Below, piece after piece: positions 54,976 through 64,000 of a stretch of DNA of 64,000 nt. The stretch's first letter is position 1. Every line of letters begins with the position of its first letter. The DNA is taken from contig CM040087.1 in the NCBI GenBank assembly GCA_022496805.1, positions 33,008,253 to 33,072,252 on the forward strand. The letters run 5' to 3'. The DNA comes from Pohlia nutans. Its lineage: Eukaryota > Streptophyta > Bryopsida > Bryales > Mniaceae. The notes beneath the pieces are model-generated. The model did no database searches. It was not told the origin of the DNA and saw nothing but the letters and a program-made list of their open reading frames with translations. The position numbers and the translations under genes are program-made.

Positions 54976-55389
54976 AGTCCAAACATGTGTAAAAGCTGAC
55001 TTGCTTTTCAAGTCCTATAAGTCTAAATCTCAATGAGGTATGAAAATCTCAACCGTACAATATTGTAGTGTGTATTTTGTGAAAAAAATTTGGGGTCATT
55101 TGACCGTATAGATTGAAAGATTATAATGTTTTAGTGTTGAAAAAGATGCTGAAATTTTCTTAAAAACGCATTTGGAGGTGAAATTCGATTTCTAAACCTA
55201 CTCAAATGAATAAAAATTAAACTACAAAGTGATTCAAACCAAAAGACAAACACTTTGGTGAAAAAAAATCTCATTCAATTGACTCATTGTGTCTGCAAAA
55301 TTGTTTTGAAATGTCAAAAAACAATGAAAAAAGTAGCAAAAAATCACATCTATGTCGGAACCTCCCTCTACTAAAATGCTTCTCAATCA

Positions 55390-55880
55390 CTCATAACCTC
55401 TTGTATTCATATGAAATTTTATTCTTATAAACAAGACTGGTATGCGCAACTTTTCCAACAAAAATTATTGAAAACGGACTATGTATGAAGAAGTTATAAG
55501 CTGCTGAAGTTCATTGTAATGCAAAAATGTCTGGATTTTGAACTTTGAAATGCTCCCAGACATTCAAAACAACTTGGATTGACATGAAAATTTCACCACA
55601 ATAACTAGGCTTTATTGGGAACAAAACCCAACAATTTTTATTGAAAACAAACATTTGATGAGAAAGATACAAACCCCCAAAGTTGCAGCCATCATAATGC
55701 AATGAGGTGAACTCAAATTGAACCTCTGAACTTCGAATGGCTCTCAAAACCTCAGTACATCTTGGATTGATTTGGAAATTTTACCACTGAAACTAGACTG
55801 ATATGCGCAACTTTCCCAACAAGTTTTTATTGAAGTTGGACATTGGATGCAGAAGTTACAGCACTTTGAATTTTACTGCC
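55390..55880. repeat. Diverged ~180-bp tandem repeats
   Basis: About three imperfect copies share TATGCGCAACTTTTCCAACA-like, TTTTTATTGAA-like and TTGGATTGA-like phrases at roughly 180-bp intervals (for example 55442, 55617, 55802). They lie directly upstream of the transposase exon. Confidence 0.6.
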
Positions 55881-55928
55881 AGACTATGAGAGGACACTTT
55901 TAACCGTTTTTGGTTTTCCTACCTTACA

Positions 55929-57612
55929 GCCAAGCACCCAGAGTGGGCATGGAAGAGGGGTGGCCAGCGTTCAAGCACACATTGCCGCTGCCACTAGGGG
56001 CCGAGACAGAGAACGAGGTAGAAGCCGTGGCTAAGGTGTCCCCAAAAAGCCAAAGTGGCCGGAGTTTGCGGAAGAGACATGGAATCAAGAATCATCGAAT
56101 TACAGTCATTCCAACATCAATTTTACAGGTCAGCCGCCTGGACATAGTCATCATTTCCGGGACTTTCCTTTGCCGTTGCTTATCTTTGAACGATTCTTTA
56201 CTTTTATCACGTTGGGCAAGATTTGTAAAGAGTCTAATATATATGCGGCAACACTAAATGGCAATGGCAATCCACACGGAGGGGTTAATTGGTGGAGGTT
56301 GGATGTTGATGAATTACGAGCATGGATTGAAATATCTCTGCTTATGGGAATCAAGATATTACCTAACCATCGTGCCTATTGGAAGTCTTCATCACCATTT
56401 CTACATTGCACTACAATTTCATCTTGTATGTTGCGTCAAAGGTTTGAAAAGATAAGTGCATGTTTGCACATAGTTGATGATCGTTTTTTGCCCACTAATA
56501 GGGAACATTCCAATCATGACAAATTGGGTAAGCTAAAGTGATTGTTGACTGAATTGCGGTTGAAGTGCAAAGAGAATTGGCACTTAGGTCAAATGGTAGC
56601 CATTGATGAACTAATGGTCCGATACAAAGGTAAGTACTGCCCCATTCGACAGTATTTACCAAAGAAACCTTTTAAATGGGGGATAAAGGTTTGGTGTATC
56701 GCAGATGCCAGTAGGAAATATGTCTACGATTTTGAAGTTTATACTGGCTCCACTTTGCGGAATACATTGCAAAAGGCGGGTCCGGGTGAGGCAAAGACTG
56801 GATACGAGGTGGTGCAAAACTTGATGTCAAGTTTGCATCATCGTGGCCACATGGTTTTCATGGATAACTTCTTCACTAGTGTCAAGTTATTGGTAGACAT
56901 GTTAGAACTTGGCACTTTTGGAACCGGAACCGTGAGGTCACATAGAATAGAATTGCCACAAGCCTTAGCGGATAAGAGTCTGTAGCAAAAGGAGCCTCAA
57001 AGTAGCATAGGTTGGAAGATGCATCGCAGTGGGAAAATTGCATGTGTCACATGGGTTGACAAAAAACCTGTACTTCTATTGTCAACCCATGCCAACCCTC
57101 TCTCTATCGATCCATTACATCCTGAGACAGTGCCACGAGAACAAGGGAGCCAAAGGATGCAAATTCCCACCTCACTAGTTTTGAAGGCCTACACAAAGTG
57201 GATGAGGGGGGTTGACGTATTTGACCAATTGAGAGGAGAATACTCTTGCCAAGTGCGATCGCATAAGTGGTGGCATCGCCTATTCTTTTTCCTCTTAGAT
57301 ACCTCAAGGGTGAATTCATGGATCATTCATAAGTCTTGTAGCCGCCAAGGAGCAAAGAAGGCCTTAGAGCATGTTGACTTCACAATGGAACTTGCGGCAG
57401 CTCTAATGTTGAATTGGAGGATGCAAAGAGGCACAATTTCAACATTCAATCGGCGACCGAGTGTTCATTCATTAGTGAAAGGTGATAAACGTCGTGTATG
57501 TCGGCATTGCCATGGGAAAACTTTGACAACGTTTTTTTGTCCACAATGTGGCGATGTTTCTATGCACTTGGGTGATTGTTTTTCACGGTGCCACTTTCCA
57601 CTTCACAAATAG
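55929..57612 (+). pseudogene. piggyBac-type transposase relic (DDE_Tnp_1_7 family)
   Basis: One frame runs through this interval with in-frame stops at 56032 (TAA), 56539 (TGA) and 56983 (TAG). It reads PKKPKWPEFAEETW, LPLLIFERFFTFIT, then WWRLDVDELRAWIEISLLMG, typical of the piggyBac transposase core. All three catalytic aspartates remain: AIDELMVRYKG (codon 56605), FMDNFFTS (56863) and MRGVDVFDQ (57214). The C-terminus is a Cys/His-rich finger (CRHCHGK, FFCPQCG, CFSRCHF). A strong splice-acceptor-like CCTACCTTACAG precedes 55929, so an upstream exon may exist. The stops make it non-functional here, though the clean frame suggests recent decay. Confidence 0.88.
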
Positions 57613-57717
57613 TGACAACACTCAAAAGAGGACACGGTAAGCTCTGATTTCTCTGTTTGGCATTTGCAATAAGGCTCATTTTTATTGGCTTATTGATTTA
57701 TGCTTGCAAGGTTGTTA

Positions 57718-57933
57718 CACTAAATAGGTAGATTAATGTTAAATACACTAATTTACATAAACATGTTGTAAGTTTTTACTGTTGACCAATTTTTTTACCC
57801 TCTATATTGGTCAAGATGAGGATCTTTCAATAGTATTGAAATCAATGTCTTTGGTAATTTTTTTTGTCGAGAGTAAAAATCTATAATATTTTCAAATCTT
57901 ATAATTATCTAACACTAATCTACCTATTTAGTG
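57718..57933 (-). mobile_element. TA-flanked MITE, copy B (216 bp)
   Basis: Same family as 53342-53574 but inverted: its right end in reverse complement matches the left end of copy A for over 60 bp. TA flanks are at 57716-57717 and 57934-57935. Together the copies bracket the piggyBac relic. Confidence 0.85.
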
Positions 57934-57935
57934 TA

Positions 57936-58560
57936 GTTAAATTTTATACGCAAATTTTTGATGTTGCTAGGGAAGTTACGGTTGCCTCACCCACACTTCA
58001 CAGCCCAGTGGGCCGACGACAAGGGAAGACCAGTGACTGCCATAAACCTTGCGGCTTCGCTGGAACTATCGAGCAGGAACTCAACGTACTGGAACTTCAT
58101 GATGGGGACCCGTCTGGATGAGCCCAAGGGAGGAGCTCATTTTACCTACGTTGTTTTGAGGTTGTATTCTGTCCTAACACATTTGGACACTTTTGTCCTA
58201 ACACGAGGTTGTATGAGAAAGCTTCCAATGTATTCGCAATCCATTCCTTGTTGAAAGTCGAGGCTGGCCAGTCGCTAGGGTTTCCCTTCCGTTTCTGTTT
58301 TTCCCGGTCATGATTCTGAAGCTCGCATCGTCTTTCATGGACCTCTCGTAGCTTACTCATTAGTTCTTATCGACCCCTGGCCAACCTTTTAATAAGTTAC
58401 TTCATTCTGCTTCTTCGGTAGTTTTTTTGTTGGATTTTTGGTGCCCTTTTGGTGCGTTTATTAAGCTAAGATTCAGTCGAACGCCACGTCCAAGTTTCAA
58501 AAAAATTTAGTTTGATTCGTGTTGTTTCCTTGTCGACCTCCGCGACCGCGATTTGAGATC
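57936..58560. other. Stretch with an unidentified open segment
   Basis: 57958-58140 (plus strand) has a GC-rich open frame reading GKLRLPHPHFTAQWADDKGR and later GTRLDEPKGGAHFTY. It looks like a captured exon, but I do not recognise the family and see no ATG start. Confidence 0.35.
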
Positions 58561-59080
58561 CTGTTGCCATCGGATTTGGATTGATTGATTGGGTTTTGTG
58601 TGAATAGGGACCAACTGAATGTAGTTGTGGTGTTTTGTGTTGAAGGTTGACGGGTGAAGATGGAGCCATGGGTGACGAGGCATACACCAAGCATGTGCAG
58701 GCACCCATCCCCTCTCTTGCCAACGAGGTAATCAAATGCTCGCCCTATGTACTGTAATTTTTAGGTCGTTGAATTCGTGAATTCATCCACACTTGTTTGC
58801 TTACTTATATCCCAGATTTAGTTTTCAAAACATTGTGGTACTGAAAGAAGAATTATTCTTCGTCCGCTTAATTATGTTATCTTCCTATCATTGAGCTGGT
58901 GTATCTGTTGGTTTGGGCTCAATACACATCATTCTCTGATGTTGCCATCGGATCTGGATTGATTGATTGATTGGGTTTCATGTGAATAAGGACCGATCGG
59001 GTTGGGATGTTAACTGTAGTTGTGGTGTTTTGTGTTGAAGGTTGACGGGTGAAGATGGAGGTAGGGGCCATGGATGACCA
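58561..59080 (+). repeat. ~120-bp direct duplication, ~380 bp apart
   Basis: 58561-58680 and 58939-59078 share TTGCCATCGGAT, GATTGATTGATTGGGTTT, and GTAGTTGTGGTGTTTTGTG followed by AAGGTTGACGGGTGAAGATG. They look like paired exon/leader scraps upstream of the COP1 fragment. Confidence 0.75.
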
Positions 59081-59136
59081 GGTAGACAACAAGCAACACA
59101 TATGGACACTTTCTGCTTCCAATTCTCTATTTCCAG

Positions 59137-59409
59137 AGTGTTATGGAGTATGAAGAGCACGAGAAGCGGGCGTGGAGTGTTGATTTTTCTCGCATTGACC
59201 CTTTGATGCTAGTATCTGGAAGTGATGATGGCAAGGTCTGTCCTGGAAATTGTTCTAGCTCACAATTTTTTTACATAGCTTGTGATGATGCTGTGACAAA
59301 GGTTCTGGTTGCATAAAGTGGGTGATTCCTAATACGGAGTCTTGTGTTTGGGTCTTCCTGAGCACTGCACTGAGAAGTAGATGGTGAAATTTTGCAGGTG
59401 AAGGTTTGA
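59137..59409 (+). pseudogene. COP1: COP1 WD40 fragment, broken
   Basis: Exon 59137-59235 encodes [20 protein letters not shown] and LVSGSDDGK, the start of the first WD40 repeat of the COP1 photomorphogenesis E3 ligase. It ends at a GT donor, and the next exon resumes after an AG at 59397 with VKV then TGA where COP1 has a conserved Trp, then RTNQE. After that the similarity stops. The RING and coiled-coil regions and the remaining WD40 repeats are not here. It is a decayed or transposed gene fragment. Confidence 0.75.
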
Positions 59410-60189
59410 CGCACTAACCAGGAACTCTGTTGCCTATAGGAGTCATCGTTTGGGCCGGTTGAAGGCGTTGGAGCTTATTTGGCAGCTCTGAATCGGCGTC
59501 AGAGCTCTGAATCCGGCGGTTCTGCAAGAAGGTGGGGGAGGTGCTTGAAGGAGGAAATGACCGGCGTTGTCTAGAGGGAGGAAGAGGAGCCAACTGCTCT
59601 TCAGCTGAAACTCTAACAGCTAGCTTCTAAAGTGGACAAGCCACGCCTGCCCTAGCTCGCTTTCAACACTTCAGATTGTAGGGCAGCATGCGCATTGATG
59701 ATTCATCATCCACCTAGAGTTGCAGAACTGTGTACAGTCCACAAATTTTCATTCTTGTGGTTAGCGTAGTTGGGCAGCCCGTTCATAAGAATTTTGAAAT
59801 TCAATTTTGTACCACACTAAATGCAAGCTTCATATTTTCCATCTTGTAAACTATTTTCTGAAGCAAAAAAATCTCCCTTACCACACACATCATCTGGAAC
59901 ATGAAAAAATATTTCTGGAGATTTTACAAAATCCTTATGTATGTGTATTTCTACATATACTAACAAAATGCCTCCCTGCCCGTCCAAAGTCAACGACAAA
60001 TTCAACCAGTCAAACGCTAAGATCTCTCGATCTGCAGATTGAAAATGACCTTGTTGAATCTTACATGAATATATCATCACATTCTCATCAAATCCTACGG
60101 TTCGGTGTGTAAATACAAAGTTGAGCATTCCACAATTTGGGAAACAAATTTATGACCAAATGAACACTTTTTGCTAATCGGAGAACACT
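59410..60189. other. Intergenic stretch after the COP1 fragment
   Basis: No gene was recognised. GC content falls from about 59,700. Confidence 0.4.
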
Positions 60190-60208
60190 GAGGACGTTTA
60201 GGGGTTAA
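60190..60208. repeat. Right tip of a TTAA element, left tip not found
   Basis: GGACGTTTAGGGGTTAA ends at 60208 and matches the right tips at 17,128 and 27,596. The left boundary could not be located. Confidence 0.5.
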
Positions 60209-61396
60209 CTCCAATGATTACTTAATTTTTCCATCTTAATCAAGGTACGTAAAGGTCCTTGTGACAATTTTTTGGCTAATTTAGCATCATTAGGTTATTT
60301 TCTGTGGATTTTCAAAGCCTATTTACCATCTATAGTAATTGCGTTTAACCTCTATAAATACGGAAAAACTCTAAGTCTATTCTTGACCTTTTAGAAGGGA
60401 TTTTACTATCTCCTTTTTCCTCTACCCTTTATTACATTAATTACCAGCTACTTAAAATAATAATTTATCAGAACTCCTTTTAACACCTTGTTTCTTGTTA
60501 CATTTTTACCTAAAGGGCATTCCGTCTTTATAGGGTCCAAAGATGTTTAAATAGTCAAGTCTAATAGGAATTTTATCATGATCGCTGATCAAACTCTTAT
60601 TTTTGGGAACATTGCCTTTTCTACGCAACATTTATAACTTTATCTTTTCAGTTTTATGAAAAAAATATAAAAATAGGTAAAAAATCTTAGCATTTCCCAA
60701 TTTTTTTCCACATTTGTTTACTATTTTATCCATTTGTTTACATAAACATCTTAATATTTTTTTTAAATCAAAAAATTATAACTTTAAACATTAAATGCCG
60801 ATTTGGCGGCTCACATACATGAAAAGATTTTGTTAGATTTATATAAGCTACGTAGGAACTTTATTTAATGAAAACATTATCAAATACTAATTTTTGCAGC
60901 GTTTTGATACAAACTATGTACGGAAAGAGGTCCTCATGCGATGACCAATGAATCTAAAAAATGCATTTCTGATCGTTCTTGAAGTGAAGATAATTGACTG
61001 GGAGATTGATCAAATTAAAAAGGGCTAGTGAGCTTATTCTAAGCTTATTTCTAGCTCCATTTCTATCAATTACCGAGTCGTTGAACCCCTACTATATACC
61101 ATCACAATGTTGAACCATATTTAAAAGGAGAATAGACGATTCAGATACATGAACCAGTACCCTTGGCTACTGCTAAATTCAAGCTTATCAAAAGAAGTAG
61201 AGAATGAAAATAAGTCTGCTACGAGGGGATTTAGAAAAAAGTTCATGTGTAGGATGAGGTTATTAAATGAACGAGTTGCGTTTTTTAGAAGGGGCGAGAA
61301 ATATAAATTAGTGTACCATGAGTCAGGGCTTTATACGTCGGGATTATGATGTACTAACCCTTATTATCCTAATTCAGTTGTTCATGCGGATTAGTT
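60209..61396. other. AT-rich relic DNA
   Basis: No intact gene. A 66-aa frame at 61149-61349 has no recognised features. Confidence 0.4.
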
Positions 61397-62165
61397 ATGT
61401 CTGATATTGGTGTTCAAGATGGACAAACGATAAATCAACAATACCAACAATCACCAATAAAACATCACCTATCACATCAATCTTAGCTGTACAAACCTCC
61501 GCATCAAAAACCGCAGAGGAGCACTAACGACAGTTCCGACAAAAGGACACAATACTCCATATACAACATGTGTAGAAAAAAAAACATGTCTCAGACGGGT
61601 GCTAAATTGAGAGCAAGGTTGTGTGTAGCAATTGTGGTGGACCTCATCTAAAACAAATTTGTAAGAGGCTTGACAAGGTAATACCTCTTACAACGCCTAC
61701 TGCTGATTATGCTAGATAGACTCAAAAAGACATGAAAAAAGCGAGATTTAAAATTCTTATACAACCCTCTGATCTTTCAAACCTTTATCATTAACATCAA
61801 ATTCATAAATAAAAGCAAAATACTCTAAAGATTTTGCAAACGAATCTAAAAACAATTCATGTGTAAAATTCTCACGATCCGAAAGATGTGCATGTACGCC
61901 TGCCCAAAACAATGAAACACCAGTAGAACATAGTACAAACATGATCATAATGTCTTTACCTGACAATGATTAGTTAAATGAAGAAGTTTCATCTTTCGTG
62001 ATCACTCGTAAGGGTCTCAAATTGGGTTTTGATACCGTTGTTGAAGACAATGAAAGTGATTATGAAAACTCTTCCTCAGAATCCTCTGAGGATTTTTTTA
62101 AAGTTAACGATCTGATGGAAGCATTGAAAAATGTTACACGAGAAGTGAATTTAGAAAAATAGCTA
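61397..62165 (+). pseudogene. Possible gag relic with a CCHC zinc knuckle
   Basis: A Gln/Pro/basic stretch starts at ATG 61397 (MSDIGVQDGQ). In another frame, 61624-61662 encodes CSNCGGPHLKQIC, a perfect C-x2-C-x4-H-x4-C knuckle as in retroelement Gag. Further on, an acidic EDNESDYENSSSESSED segment appears. Multiple stops and shifts. No protease, RT or LTRs were found, so retroelement origin is only probable. Confidence 0.4.
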
Positions 62166-62229
62166 TCTTTAAACGTAGAACTAGACGAAGAGGTCTATCA
62201 ACCTTTCATTTATCTTCTACGAACGCTCA

Positions 62230-62700
62230 AAATAAAAAAACTAAGCCCAAAAATTGTTCTCAAATAGGAAATCTAGTCTACTTCCAACCCAATTTGAATA
62301 ACGTCGATTCAAGTTAAACTCCTCTGAGGGAAGATTTCGAAAGACAAACACCTCAACATTGTTTTAGTGTTGTAAAATTTACTATTTGAGGAAAGTATTT
62401 CAGGAGATTGTTCTCTCTTTTGAATTTTTTCCCATCAACCATTTTAAAATAGAATGTCTAGTTTTAACCAATCATCAATTTTTAAATCTAAAATTTATAA
62501 CTTTACTAAATATTCAACAATAAGCACTACTAAATTCATTAAATGAGTAACTAAACATTTTTGAAACTTTTATTATATAGATAGTTACTAAACGACATAC
62601 TTTTTATTTTCTCTTTTGGTAACTTACTCAAAGTTGCAAAAGTACCATTTTATAATACATTTAGGTTTTGGCCTTACCTCCTTTGTCATTTAGGGGTTAA
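62230..62700. mobile_element. TTAA element, copy of the 48,764 family, left tip lost
   Basis: Collinear with 48,885-49,313 (CTACTTCCAACCCAATTTGAA, CACCTCAACATTGTTTTAGTG) and ends CATTTAGGGGTTAA at 62700. The left tip is degenerate. Confidence 0.7.
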
Positions 62701-64000
62701 TCTCAATTTCAAACTTGAAAGCCTAAAATTCCAGAATGCACGAAGGAAAACATTTTCATTTGAATTTCTTGAATATAAGCTTAAAAAGGATTCCACTTAC
62801 ATTGTTAGTTTATTAGTAGCATTCCATTTTCCATGAAAAATTTGTATTATTTGACATGTGCATTTCAAAAAATTAAAAAATAAAAGATAACACATAGGCA
62901 AGTGGAACCCCTTTATGGGAGTTCATGTGGCATCACAACTTCTCACTAAAACCAATGGCACTTTTAGAATGCATGGCTTCATTTACTTCACCTTAAACAT
63001 CTCAAATTGTATACTAAATCATTGTAAAGAATTTATACTCAATGTTTGACATTGAACAGTTACTTTTAGAAATTTTTGCTATATATTATCACCACACTTG
63101 TTGCAATTTATTAGATCTCTGCATAGAAATCAAATAAAATGTTATCAACCCCTAAAAGATGAAAATGTTCATCCCTAAAATTTTATTACTTTTTTGTGAT
63201 GCTTTAAAAAATGAAGTTTTATGTCTTGATTGGTGTTTATGTAGAAAACGACACCCCTAAAGCTCAGAGAGGACTTAGTTGTAAGACTATATATCAATTT
63301 TTAAAACAATTTACCGTATGTATTACATAATTATTAGGTTTGATCATGAGTTATTTTTTGAAATTTTTTAGCAAAATAAGCAGGTCATTCACTGCAAATT
63401 TTCTCATAAATTCTAGAATCATGATTAGCGTTTGAAATTTCAGAAGCAGGAAAAGATGTATTGTATCTAGGTGCTAAAAAAAGGTGCTTTAAAACTAAAT
63501 ATAACAATGATTGATTCTAAAAAAATTATGTTTGAATGAAGTGACTTGTTGATGACCCGTTCAGCGAGTGTTTCTGATCATTATTGATTGTTACATTACA
63601 TAAAATGTGTAAAAATTTCAAATTTGTTTAGAATATTCTTAAATATTCCAAAAAAGATAAAAACATTCCAAAGATTTCAAAAATATTTCATTTAAAATAT
63701 TTTTAATCATTTTCCGTAATCATATTATAGTGTTAATGATTCATAATTAGCAAATGTTTTACATGTTGTACACTTTTAAAAAAATAAATGTTAGGTGCTA
63801 GTGCAAAAACGCCTTCCTGGTCATCAACCTCTCTAATTACCATGTCCCAAGTTCACCTACGTTAATGTTTTAGTTTTTTCTCGTTGAACTTTTCAATGCA
63901 ATTGCTGTCAGGGACACAAGAACTCAAGAATAAGAACAAGAGAACAAGAACAAGAGCATGAACAAGGACCCAAGAACAAGAAGTACAATAGTACACAAGA
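62701..64000. other. AT-rich DNA to the window edge
   Basis: Two further CCCCTAAA tips occur near 63147 and 63255, without partners. From 63,910 to the end there is an AAGAACAAG-type simple repeat that continues out of the window. No gene was recognised. Confidence 0.45.

Noticed and set aside
1..64000. CRISPR arrays, rRNA genes or intact tRNA genes
   Set aside because: No regularly spaced repeats or rRNA-like sequence seen. The tRNA-like segments have only box A/B similarity and fit SINEs, not full cloverleaf genes.

Overview
This is a nuclear window from a land plant. Three split genes with GT-AG introns encode plant-type proteins: a Golgi nucleotide-sugar transporter, a plastid rhodanese-like protein and a CER1-type wax alkane-forming enzyme. 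They sit in AT-rich DNA packed with transposons. A piggyBac-type transposase relic and an unusual LINE, with few or no LTR retrotransposons, suggest a seedless plant such as a bryophyte or lycophyte. That placement is an inference only; the sequence does not name the species.

Layout: 1-4.1 kb is AT-rich intergenic DNA with a possible SINE. 4.1-7.8 kb holds a UUAT/URGT-type UDP-sugar transporter (6 coding exons, 352 aa) behind a long 5' leader intron. 8.4-10.0 kb holds a 5'-truncated L1-like LINE with an 18-bp target duplication. 10.7-13.6 kb is an STR11-like rhodanese gene (10 exons, 302 aa). 14.0-15.2 kb is a foldback element with ~350-bp arms. 18.2-26.6 kb is a CER1-like gene (11 exons, 626 aa) whose introns carry a MITE and a LINE 3'-end scrap. 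26.6-34.9 kb is repeat-only DNA, including a ~2.9-kb foldback with >1-kb arms. 34,965-45,339 is a full-length 10.4-kb non-LTR retrotransposon on the minus strand, flanked by a 12-bp target duplication. 45.4-51.3 kb holds more MITEs and a SINE. 51.3-57.6 kb holds two overlapping unidentified ORFs and a piggyBac transposase relic. 57.9-59.4 kb holds gene scraps, including a broken COP1 WD40 fragment. 60-64 kb is AT-rich relic DNA with a gag-like zinc knuckle.

The most notable item is the LINE. Its 2605-aa ORF appears intact and reads, in order: a lysine/asparagine-rich N-terminus, a canonical 2A ribosome-skipping motif, an APE-type endonuclease, reverse transcriptase, a PCIF1-like methyltransferase-type region lacking the usual NPPF motif, an RNase H with all four acidic residues, a CCHC knuckle, and a C-terminal PD-(D/E)XK restriction-like endonuclease. 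Two endonucleases in one LINE recall the algal Dualen/RandI group. The combination with 2A and a PCIF1-like region in a plant genome may be undescribed.

A second theme is a population of non-autonomous elements that begin TTAA-CCCCTAA and end TTAGGGG-TTAA. These ends fit piggyBac transposition (TTAA target, C-rich tips), and a dead piggyBac transposase lies in the same window. The three host genes are not functionally linked. All exon boundaries were read by eye and kept in frame; they have not been checked against transcripts.
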